A stretch of DNA of 64,000 bases, taken from the NCBI RefSeq assembly GCF_965363235.1, contig NC_134842.1:2383112-2447111 (forward strand). Direction: 5' to 3'. This document shows positions 13,601-22,392 of this stretch, in pieces. This DNA comes from Mytilus galloprovincialis. Lineage: Eukaryota; Mollusca; Bivalvia; Mytilida; Mytilidae. A model generated the notes under the pieces. That model saw only the letters and a list, made by a program, of their open reading frames with translations, searched no databases and was not told the DNA's origin. Position numbers and translations under genes: made by a program. Positions within the stretch are counted from its first letter, which is position 1; every line of letters starts with the position of its first letter.

Positions 13601-16600
13601 TGGTTCCCAGTTATGCTCTCTGTGTTCCATATCGCAGAGACAGAACTTGGGAATGTTACCAGTAAATAAACACGTGCATATTGTTTACATTGAAATCTGT
13701 GGTAACCTTTCATTCGAGGTAGGGGTAGTTAAGAAAATTAGTGTAAGTTTTAACTCTGAGAAGTTCAGGGCATATAAATGTTGAAAATATGCCGCACAGC
13801 CCTATATTTTGACCTTTGAAAAAAATTGTGGTGCATATGAACTTTCAATTCTAGGATAAGATTTTTTTCAAAACTTCATAATAAAAGTGGTACAGTTTTA
13901 GCCGTAAAAGGAGTTCCTATGGGAAATTGCAGTCAATATTTACAGAAATGCAACCTATATACATGTAGGGTGAAAAAGGGGAACATTCAGAATTTAACAA
14001 AATTTGCTTTATTTCACAGATTTTAAAGAAATTAACTCAAATAAGAAGTTTTATAAATATTTAATGAAGATTGATAGAACCCTGGGCCTTACATATGATG
14101 ACTCAGCATAAATTCACAGTTTACAGTATGCATAGTTTACTTAAAGTCCTGGATACAAAATTAAATCATAATATTTGCATATTTGTAAGTTAAATTGTTT
14201 TAAAGAAGTGCTTATATTTACTCTTCGCAGTCATTGAAACTCATAGATCCTTCCTGAATATTATTTATGGGGTATTTGTGTCCTTTCGATAACCCAAAAG
14301 TAAGCCGCAACACCTAAATCTGCTTTTTTGTCACCACGGCATAATGAATAAAAGCTAGAAAAACAAAAATATCTCAAGAAAACTTACAATAGTGTGTTCT
14401 ATCCTAAATATGTACTAAATATTCCAAATTGCTAGAAACAGCAGAATGATTTAGGAAATTTGAGGCCCCAGGGGCAAAAAACATAGAAAATTGCCTACCC
14501 CCTGGGTCATAAAACAAATAATTTAACTTGTAAATGCAATGATTTTATGATTTTAAAGTTCTTGATATAGAAAACAATAACTATGCTTGGAAGTTATTCA
14601 AAAATCAGATGTTAGCAGTCATCTCTACAACATTTTAAGTGAATTTATATCTCAGACTGGTATCTGCATACATACAACTATTGCAAATATGGCTTTGTTT
14701 GAACACTTCTAGTATATATATAGTAGCTAAATTGTGTCAGATATATGGTTACAGATGATACTGTTGTGACAAGAATTCTAAATTGACCATTTGAGGCAGA
14801 AAATGTGTTCTTTAATTGACAAATAGGCATACAGTAAGATGTGGACTGGAGATAGAGGCTGGATTGGATACTTTATATAATCTTGAATGTTGTAATGATT
14901 GACTGCTAAACATTACATTTATGATATTCTGATATGCTTTCAATATGTTATTAAAACAGTTTTTAACAGGTTCTAGGCATTTTTTATTAGAAAATATGCA
15001 AGTGGGTACGCTGGCAATAATTAAAGTCTTGTTTTCAAATTCTTTAAAAAATTGAAACAGGGGAGGGGGTATAAAATGTATAGTAAAGAAAAACTTAGAG
15101 TATACACAGTGATTTCTTTAAGACTTTAATTCTGATAAATGAGTATTAACATGATTAATGTGAGAAAGACTGATTTTAGAGAGTTTTCTATTTGAATAAA
15201 TGTCTGTATAGGTTGCACTTTGTAAATACAGCTGTTTCTAAAAACACGCCTCTTTTGACCTTTAAAAAAAATTGTGGTGCATATGAACTTTCAATTCTAG
15301 GACAAGATTTTTTTCAAAACTTAATAGTAAAAGTAGTACAGTTTTAGCCGTAAAATGAGTTCCTATGGGAAATTGCATTGTCAATATTTACAGAAATGCA
15401 ACCTCCTGCCTTTTTTTTTACACTCAAAACTCCTGTCCTGCCTATTTTTTTCGAATTTCATCCTAGCCCCCCCCCCCCCCCATAAAATCAAATGGTAGCT
15501 CCCTAAGGTGATTCGGAGTAGGTTTAAGTTCATTGGGAGGCAAAATACAGCTAAATAACAAAGGTGTGAATATGTTTATACTAATGAAAATAAAAAATTA
15601 AAGTAGGGTGAACCGACTCCATGGGCGAACAGACTCTATGGGCGAATGAACTTAGGGCGAACCCTAGTCCAAATAATTATGACGTCTGGCAAGGCTATTT
15701 TATTTTTTTTTCTGGGACGCCTCCCAGCAAATTATTTTTTTTCTGGGACGCCTCCCAGAAAGAAAAAAAAAAATAGCCTTGCCAGACGTCATAATTATTT
15801 GGACTAGGCGAACCCACCTGATACCTGAAACTCCTGCTCTGCTTATACAGGTTGGGAACGAACCCCCTGAATGGTGATTATACCTCTATAGAGGGATAAT
15901 CCTTCTTTAGAGGGATAAAATTATCCCTCTATAGAAGGGTATTTTTGTTTGCACTGGATTTAAAGCAAATTAGGGCAGAATGGCATTTTCTAGTTATATT
16001 GGCTATAATCTCTAGCATTATATGCATCAACATATGCACTTTACTAAAAATTGGGATAACCAGTTTTCTGCTAAAGTGACAAAACTTGCAATCTATTGTA
16101 AACCTATCTGAACACCTGATCAACAACAAAAGGAATAGTTGACCTTTAAATTTCATGTTAAATCTAACAATAGAAATTCTGTTCAGTTAGGCATAAGTGA
16201 GTAGAATTTACCTGATCATCACAGCTTTCAATCATGGTGAACAATAGATTTTATATTTAGTCAGATAAGCATCAAACTGGGCATTTGCATATTAAATTTA
16301 GTACATCAATTGGTGCATCAACTGTTCCAGGTTACTGCCATAATAAGTAGAGAATGCCATTCTGCCCTATATTGATTTAAATCCAGTCTAAACAAAAATA
16401 TCCCTCTATAGAGGGATAATTTTACCCCTCTATAGAAGGATTATCCCTCTATACAGGTATAATAGGGCTCTTCACGGTTAGTTCGGCCATTATTGGATAG
16501 GGGGCAGATTTTCAAAATAGAGGTAAAAATGGTGTGAAAAATACGGGAAAACATCATTAAAACAGAGCTGTTGCTTGGAAACACACATAAGATTTCCAAC

Positions 16601-17853
16601 ACTTTCATACCATTTCCACCTCCTTCCAAAAAATCTGCCCCTATCCAATATGGCCGAACTAACCGTGAAGAGCCCTATTACCATATAGAGGTATGCGGTA
16701 TCAGGTCCGTTCGCGCCCAATATAGTTTCGCACCCTACACGTTCGCACCTCACATTTTCGCCCCCCGCGTCCGTTCGCACCCTACATGTTCGCGCCCAAT
16801 TTTTAATAAAATTTAAGTTAAATTGTTAGCATGGTTAGAAATTATTCATATGAATATAACAAATGATTGTATTCTATTTGAATAAAATTTGAGAATTTAT
16901 TGAATAGATTTTTTTTTTATCAATCTGATGATTGATTATTAAATGTTGATTATATATGATTATTGCTAATTGGTATTTATAAACAGCCTAATTTGGTGTT
17001 CTTGTTTACTGTTGTTTATAAATCATGATTGTTGTTTTAAATTGCTTTGATGTAAATACTAATAAAATAAATATTAATTATAGCAATACACTTACCATGC
17101 ATACCAGTTGTTCAACATGTTGTCAGATTCGCACTTAATTGACTAGAAACAGTGAAAAACAAATTATTTCAATACACTAACCAAAACACGATTAAGAATT
17201 ATTCAACACATAAATGAAATAGTTGTTGTCAGAATAACATAATCCGACTTAAAAACAAGGACTTTTTTTTATATAAACTTGTCATGACACAAAAAAACTT
17301 GTCAGTATCTCGAATTATTTAGAAACAATGGCAAATATATTTATACCAATACACCTCCAAAAAATCGGTAAAATTGGGTGCGAACGTGTGGGGTGCGAAC
17401 GAACTTTTCGCACAATTCGGGTGCGAACATGTGGGGTGCGAAAGTGAATGGGGGCGAATGTGGAAGGGTGCGAACGTGATTGGGCGCGAACAGACCCGGA
17501 TTCGGTTGTTCCCAACCTGCTATATTCTGAGCATTCCATTTGAGTAATTATAATCTTGGCCGAAACGATTTAACAGAGTATGGACGAACTGACAGTATGG
17601 TTCGATTCACTGTGGCCGAACTGGAAGTGTGGCCGAAACGTCTTTAATTAATAAATTTCGTTGTCTTATAAATCAAATTTGTTGGGAAGGCTTTGCATAT
17701 GTTGGAACGGATTTGACAACTCAGGAGTATTGAGTTAAATCTCTTGGTTATTCATTTTAGATTTAGCTTAGAAGTGACATTATTCTAACGCACACGATCA
17801 TTAAATTAAACAATTTTTACCATTGACTCCAAAATCTCAACATTTTTCTCCAT
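1636..17853 (-). CDS. SKA2: SKA2, spindle and kinetochore-associated protein 2, with a long C-terminal extension
   Basis: SKA2 is a subunit of the Ska complex, which couples kinetochores to microtubules in mitosis. Coding exons on the minus strand: 17853-17821, 8308-8228, 7879-7784, 7186-7106, 4444-4270, 3615-3485, 3024-2981, 2324-2249 and 1695-1636. All have AG/GT borders and matching phase, giving 258 residues. The start MEKNVEILESM followed by FQQAESDLNYL parallels human SKA2 (MEAEVDKLELM, FQKAESDLDYI). Similarity continues to about residue 97 (NPAKMLQKI, LEDLQQKTG), the coiled-coil region. Residues 98-165 are acidic and low in complexity. Residues 172-258 (ITESEFDTVSSLIKGR, then VLRALKLLTISR) resemble the SKA1 microtubule-binding winged helix; vertebrate SKA2 is only about 121 residues long. 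That domain call is inference. Intron 1 is about 9.5 kb and full of mobile elements. The promoter is probably shared with PRR11. Confidence 0.87.
2860..2914 (-). other. SKA2: Candidate alternative or poison exon of SKA2
   Basis: This 55-nt stretch is preceded by TATTATTTCAG and followed by GTAATG when read on the minus strand, so it has plausible splice borders. Joined after exon 3024-2981 it keeps an open frame (NTRKQFEKDVSEENATPQ). It then puts the next exon out of phase and into an early stop. Skipping it joins 2981 to 2324 in phase. If its own donor is not used, the frame ends a few codons later, giving a different C-terminus. It may be an alternative last exon, a poison exon or a chance match. 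Confidence 0.4.
4975..5960. repeat. 161-bp tandem array inside the 4.8-7.0 kb element
   Basis: About six units with a period of 161 bp, anchored by AAGAACCATAACTCCTGAAC (starts near 5183, 5344, 5505, 5667 and 5828, with a more diverged first unit near 5022). Each unit also has CTTGACCTCCATTTTGTCAT and ACAACATATTAAAATTT. The array ends against a run of CCGC words at 5971-6026. The short minus-strand frames across it are repeat artefacts. Confidence 0.85.
6150..6735. repeat. Inner foldback with four CRE-like palindromes
   Basis: The word GAAAGTGGCCACATCCGTGT at the left is matched in inverse by ACGAATGCGGCCACTTTCAT at the right. The middle folds again: CCAATATAATCCC (6558) and GGGATTATATTGG (6586) form a hairpin around GAGCAGAGCTC, and the arms continue outward through CAATATC and GATATTG. 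The left arm carries four exact TGACGTCA sites, at 6329, 6392, 6420 and 6449, each preceded by CTGTA. TGACGTCA is the full cAMP-response-element palindrome. Whether it is used here is unknown, because it may simply be element sequence. Confidence 0.6.
8573..12517. mobile_element. Composite element: three 451-bp inverted-ended copies around two identical 1.3-kb segments
   Basis: A 451-bp module begins GGTCCGAGAACAC and ends GGTGATCTCGGACC, so its ends are inverted repeats. It occurs at 8573-9023, 10320-10770 and 12067-12517. The 1,296-bp spacers between copies look identical, giving an exact period of 1,747 bp. The flanks outside the whole array share ATTT on both sides, whereas the inner flanks are TAAT and CTTA. 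That fits insertion as one composite unit followed by tandem duplication. No long reading frame is present, and the 61-codon frames at 9587 and 11334 are the same sequence twice. It lies in SKA2 intron 1. Confidence 0.75.
12518..13357. other. Intron sequence with nothing recognised
   Basis: This is AT-rich SKA2 intron 1 sequence between two mobile elements. No exon, tandem repeat or inverted repeat is evident. The overlapping short minus-strand frames at 12611-12933 have no recognisable similarity. Confidence 0.4.
13358..15503. mobile_element. G/C-homopolymer-ended inverted repeat element, TAA flanks
   Basis: The left end GGGAGCTACCATTTGATTTT runs into a 26-base G tract at 13381-13406. The right end is the inverse: a C tract at about 15468-15480, then ATAAAATCAAATGGTAGCTC. 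TAA lies immediately outside both ends, as in PIF/Harbinger-type insertions, but the assignment is tentative. A 200-bp internal block containing GTGGTGCATATGAACTTTCA occurs twice (about 13510-13960 and 15210-15400). Words just outside (GATTCAGAGTAG and GATTCGGAGTAG) are also similar on both sides. No transposase frame was seen. Confidence 0.6.
15667..15804. mobile_element. 138-bp hairpin MITE, GTCCAAATAATTATGACGTC family, copy 1
   Basis: It is almost a perfect palindrome. The left arm starts GTCCAAATAATTATGACGTC and the right arm ends GACGTCATAATTATTTGGAC, with TA outside both ends as a target duplication. The centre has CTGGGACGCCTCCCAG twice. A second copy lies at 47402-47572. TA duplication suggests mobilisation by a Tc1/mariner-type transposase, which is inference. 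Confidence 0.8.
15877..16463. mobile_element. 587-bp foldback element with TCCCTCTATAGAGGGA subrepeats
   Basis: Arms of about 115 bp face each other. The left starts ATTATACCTCTATAGAGGGA and runs to CAGAATGGCATTTTCT; the right runs from AGAATGCCATTCTGCCCTAT to GGTATAAT. Each arm contains several copies of the self-complementary word CCCTCTATAGAGGG. Loop sequence 15990-16340 holds no coding signal, and the minus-strand frame at 15929-16156 is part of the element. Confidence 0.75.
16465..16675. mobile_element. 211-bp MITE, GGGCTCTTCACGG ends, TA flanks
   Basis: The left arm GGGCTCTTCACGGTTAGTTC, then GGCCATTATTGGATAGGGG, is repeated in inverse at the right end (CCCCTATCCAATATGGCC, then GAACTAACCGTGAAGAGCCC). 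The arms are about 70 bp. TA lies outside both ends. It abuts the previous element with no spacer, so one inserted at or into the end of the other. Confidence 0.75.
16690..17502. mobile_element. Foldback element with GTTCGCACC arms, copy 1
   Basis: The left arm (about 16697-16810) begins TCAGGTCCGTTCGCGCCC and repeats words such as CCGTTCGCACCCTACA. The right arm (about 17365-17502) is the inverse, with GGTGCGAACGTGTGGGGTGC and GGGCGCGAACAGACCC. The middle is AT-rich. A second copy, in the other orientation, is at 45428-46150. Short inverse words around the outside (AGGTTGGGAAC near 15850, GTTCCCAACCT near 17509) suggest that this element and its neighbours lie nested inside an older one. Confidence 0.7.
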
Positions 17854-17962
17854 TTTCTTTATTTACTTCCGGTAATTGTAAACTGTTCTGTGATTGGACA
17901 ATGTTTTGTTAAACGAAAGTTGATTGGATGTCAATTAAAGGGCGGTCATTACAATAGTCTAG
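17854..17962. promoter_or_regulatory. Candidate shared promoter of SKA2 and PRR11 (two CCAAT boxes, ETS site, GC box)
   Basis: Immediately upstream of the SKA2 start codon lie ACTTCCGG (17865-17872, ETS-type), ATTGG at 17893-17897 and again at 17923-17927 (inverted CCAAT, 30 bp apart), and GGGCGG at 17940-17945. Paired CCAAT boxes about three helical turns apart are typical of NF-Y-driven cell-cycle promoters. Human SKA2 and PRR11 share an NF-Y-dependent bidirectional promoter. Activity toward SKA2 is likely. Activity toward PRR11 would need a non-coding first exon starting near 17960, for which AATA-GTATGT near 18042 is a possible donor. Confidence 0.6.
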
Positions 17963-18115
17963 ATGTCTAAGAAGAACGTTTATTCATTTAATTATGTCAA
18001 GCATATACTAACTTGACAACCAGTTTTATATACAAGTATTTAATAGTATGTTATATGTGCAGGTTATCTGATAATTTAAACATTTTAATAATATTTTCAA
18101 TTTCAAGTGTCTGAA

Positions 18116-18600
18116 GGTTTCATACCACCAATTTAAAGTCCCTATCCACTGTATCTGTTCAACCAAATTTTGCAATTTTCACAGCTTTCTAAATATTTTA
18201 CCTTAATTTTAACTTCATAGAAACCAGGTATATCCTGAATTGTACATGTATCAGCTTTCTACATGCCAATTTTCAACAGGTGTTTAAAATCATATAAAAA
18301 AGAAAAGGTCTTCCGAAAAGAGGTACCACTAAAAATAATTACCCCTGGTTTTCTGGAAATCGTCAATTAGTATACTAAGGAGTGCATTAATCCCCGATTT
18401 TGAATGCAAACTAATAAACAAGTAAATTTTAGCTCAAAATGGTCTTAATATATTTCTCATTCACCAAAAGTTTCATTTCTGTCAATTTGTTTGTTAGTTT
18501 AAGTAAACAATGACACCAAATGCACTATTTTTTGTCCTAGTAGGCCTACTTTCACATGTATACATTCTAAATTGGAGGGAATAATTGGTGGTGTGATACC
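18116..18600. mobile_element. 485-bp inverted-ended element, TGAA flanks
   Basis: The left end GGTTTCATACCACCAATTTA is answered in inverse by AATTGGTGGTGTGATACC at the right, with TGAA outside both ends. The interior is AT-rich and has no coding signal. It is probably a small non-autonomous DNA element. Confidence 0.5.
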
Positions 18601-20480
18601 TGAAGTGAACTCTATCAATAATGTCATAAATCAAATATTGTTTTATTATTAATTATATGCTGCCTTATTTTCTTTGGTATTGCTATCAGGTCTGATAATT
18701 CCAAATACACTTCACACCCCACACGTCCATCCTGCATCCAATTTTTTATTCAAATTTCAGTTGAAATTATTATATTTTTGTCACACTTGTGACTTCTGTC
18801 TCAGAAAGCTCAACATCGGGATAGTGATCAGATCAATTAAGGTGGATCGGGACTTTTCGACTGTGCTTAATTTCATGCATAAATTACAATGCACAAAAGT
18901 ATGATTGTATGTGTGTTTTAGCTCGATATTATTTTTTTGAATATTTTGATTGATTACAGAAATGTAAAATCATTGTAAGTTATGTCACTAAAAGAATATT
19001 TATTTTATTATGTGTGTCTGAGAAACTGAAAGGCTCAAAATGTCATTTCTCTCATTTCCCCGCCAAAATTCTGGTTTTAAGGCAAAATATTTTTTTTCCG
19101 TATCGGTGCCCTATGTTTTTTATTTGCTTATTCTTTGAAGCTATATTTCAGCTTTTTATATTACAGTTTTGGACCAAGTGTCATAGAATGTTTTTTTGAT
19201 ATTGCGATAAAAATATGTCAACACCTCTATTTTCCCTATCAATGTGGAAGTATCATTTCATATTAAATACCTGTTTAAAAGTAAAATTTTGAGCTTAAAT
19301 GGTCTGTGACCCCCTATTTTTATTCAACCAATCAATTCACTTTCTGTAAAGAATAAAATAACATAAAATACAGCACTTCTGATAGAAACTTTGAATAGGC
19401 CTGAGCCACTTAACTAACTTTTTGAAAGCTTTATATTTAAGAAGGTGGAAGAACTGGATGCTTCCTACTGTGTAGATGCTTTATGAATGTTACAAAGTTT
19501 CCTTCTGTCATACATCATTTACATGTCATATATGGACCATAATTTGGTATTCGGCCTTTGGTTTCTTTTTGTATCCTTTTTTATAAGTTCTAAAATTTTA
19601 ACTTTTATTTTGTGGGTTGTGTTGGTGTTAGAATAGTATGAATGGAACAATTGAGTTTTTCGAGAAAAAATTAATACATTTTGATTCACCGTTTACGTGA
19701 CAGGAAACCTAACAGGAAACCAATCTTTATTTTCTTTATTTTGCACAATATAATTCAAAAGGCATAAATAAACACCATTACTAGTGTTACTTGCTTCATG
19801 TTAATATTTAAAATCTATTTTCAATGTTATATTAAAGTTTTTTTTAAACGTGACAGGAAACCATAAGAAACCGAAAGCATTTTTTTAGTTTTATTTTATT
19901 GCAAAATCTGCTTAAAATAATCTGAACAGTATACTTTTTCTTAAAATCCATCTTAAATGTAACAGTATTATAAAACTCCTAAATATGTGCTTGTTTTGAA
20001 AACAATTAGTACAATTTATTCAGAATTTTCCATATTTTCTTCATTGATACAGGATACCATAATCGTTGTATCTTGATGTTTTGGCCAAAAAAAAATATTT
20101 ATATTTGGTTTTGAAATTCCAGTTATATAAAATTTATTCCAAATCATTGGCAATGTAAAATTCTTTAAATCCAGTAAAGAAAAAAAACTTTTAACTTGGA
20201 ATTAAAATCTTTAAAATAGGCACCATGTGATATTTGTGACCTGTACACCATCTACATGGTTTCCACATTTTAACCTACTTTAGTGGGCTAAAATCAATAA
20301 AGTACTTCCTTTCAAGTCATGCCTGGTAAAAGTTTACTTTTCCTTTGACAAGTTTATTGCGTTTCTGAAAAGTGTTTGCAGAACATGAATAAAAAAAAAT
20401 AATTAAAAATTGTGACAAAGTTACCAACTTTGTACATTCCAAGTGTAACGGTATATCAACATGCATTTTTCATTTAATTA
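18601..20480. other. Non-coding stretch between the SKA2 promoter and the second promoter candidate
   Basis: No exon was recognised. Near 19693-19875 a word with ACGTGACAGGAAACC and TTTTATTT context occurs twice about 160 bp apart, a diverged direct duplication. Around 19440-19520 a segment with GGATGCTTCCTA and TTACAAAGTTTCC resembles, in inverse, the end of the repeat array near 1130-1190. The short plus-strand frames at 18674 and 19014 match nothing recognisable. Confidence 0.4.
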
Positions 20481-20819
20481 TCTTTATTCACCTAAAATAT
20501 CCAGTAATATTTACTGCTGAAGCAAAATCAATCCAACGAACATCGGCACCATGATAAGAGACGTAATTTCGATTGAATTTTCCAAGGACCCTTTACATCG
20601 TTATTGGGAAACGTAGTGTGTTTAAACATCGGTCAAATCTGAAATCGATTTTGTCAAGTCATTGGGCATTTATTTTCACACAAGATCGTATGTAACATTG
20701 TGCACATAGGAAAAATAATAGACCCCCAGCGCAATCTCTTTGAAAATTGTATTTTCCTTTTTTAAACAAGTCGAAACAAGTCTACAGATTATGTTTGCTA
20801 ACATCCCGTTGGAAACAAA

Positions 20820-21330
20820 AACAATGTTTAGAACTAGTATATCGTATGTCCGGCTGTTATGGCGTGATCACATGTTAGTCACATGTTTCACGTATGACCG
20901 GAAATGATTAGAACTTAAGGACAAAAACAATTTTAATAAATAACTGGACTTCTGTTTCGTGTGAAATGTAACGCATAACGATAACGTCATTTTCTTACAT
21001 AATTATTACGAAGATCAAAACAAGAATGTAAATCATCTCTGATTTACCTGTTTGAACATCTCGCGAGAGTTCATATTTGCATATTGTTTTTAAGAATTCT
21101 ATTACAACAAAGCAGATTACATCATCTAAAATTTGCGTTACGAAATCGGACACAAAAATCACGCCACTGTTCTTACATCTGCTACATAAATACTTATAGT
21201 TCTCAGCATTTTCTTCTCACTATTCTTATTAGTCGATGTTCTTTGTTATTTGAAAGCAAAAGTTACGAATTTGCCGGTGACGATTATCTATAAATCAGTC
21301 AGCGTTATGCTCTTCGGAAGCAAAAAGTAA
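20820..21330. promoter_or_regulatory. Second promoter candidate with a TCTCGCGAGA palindrome
   Basis: This part is richer in CG than its surroundings and holds the exact palindrome TCTCGCGAGA at 21059-21068. That motif marks many CpG-island and bidirectional promoters in animals (bound by BANP in mammals). Read leftward, a 27-nt open exon (21074-21048, MNSREMFKQ, then GTAAAT) overlaps the motif and is in phase with SKA2 exon 2. Read rightward, ATG at 21307 (MLFGSK, donor near 21327) supplies the two bases that PRR11 exon 22393 needs. Both could be alternative first exons, but the homology-based SKA2 start at 17853 is better supported. Confidence 0.4.
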
Positions 21331-22392
21331 CGTGAGAAACGACACAAAAATACGTTTGTAGAATCTTTGAAATTCGTATATATATTTCAATTTTTTTTCT
21401 AGGGAAGAGTAGCATACACTTGTATGTTGATAAAAATAATGGCATCTTTAGATGTAGTTACAACTTTTCTTACAGTAATTCACATTTTATCACTTTTCTA
21501 TAGTTATAGGAAACGGAGCCCAATAGCAAATTATGGTCCATATCCATTGTCTTTGACCTTATGTTCATGGTTCAGTGAATACTTGTAATGTTAATTTCTT
21601 TCTTACTATGAGTAATAGGATAACCATATTAAGTATGTGTGTACCTTGCAAGGTCCATATGTCTGTCAAATAGTTTTCATTCTTTAGTTGTATCATGTGA
21701 TGTTAATGTATATGTACATTTACAGATGAGGAGAAAAAAGAGTAGAAAAATTTGAATATGGATTTAAAGAATAAAGAAGAAGATAAAAATAGGTAGTATG
21801 AAAATATGGTAACAGAAATGACAGATGGAAAAGAAAAAATACAGATTTAAAAAATATCAAATTCAATCTTTTTCTTAAAAGATATCAAAGGAAATATAAT
21901 TAGGTCCTCCACCATTTAATTTATGAATGAGATTAGATTTACAATAATTATCAACATGATCAATAAGATAGCAGAACAGTGATGTAATTAAACAAGAAAG
22001 GACAAGATCTGAATTGAAAACTATCTTGCTAAACATTTGTAAGTACAGATGAAAGCTAAATTTGGAATAGATCAGTCTGTTAGACAGTAAGGACAAAAAA
22101 TATATGTTTATAATTGGTAATATTCAAAGATTTGTTATGATGGAAATTTGGTTGCACCTGTAAAATCTTAATACAACAGGAACATCACATCCTAATTTAG
22201 AATACTATAATACTATAGATGAATGAATTCAGTAAACTTGGAAGATTATTTAACATGTTTAGTAATGTGTTATAAAACAGTCCCTGACTTTATGATTTAC
22301 CAATTATACATACGTTCTTTAAAGTCTTAGATAATGTCACTACAAACATAGAAATAGCAATAGAAAAAATAAATAACCTTTTTATCTTTCAG

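Noticed and set aside
17963-18014. ATG at 17963 (MSKKNVYSF) as the PRR11 start
   Set aside because: No donor in this short frame leaves the two bases needed by exon 22393, and it does not resemble known PRR11 N-termini. The area may still be a non-coding first exon.
21726-21792. Possible PRR11 exon starting MRRKKSRK after TTTACAG
   Set aside because: All three frames hit stops within the segment, so it cannot be an internal coding exon.
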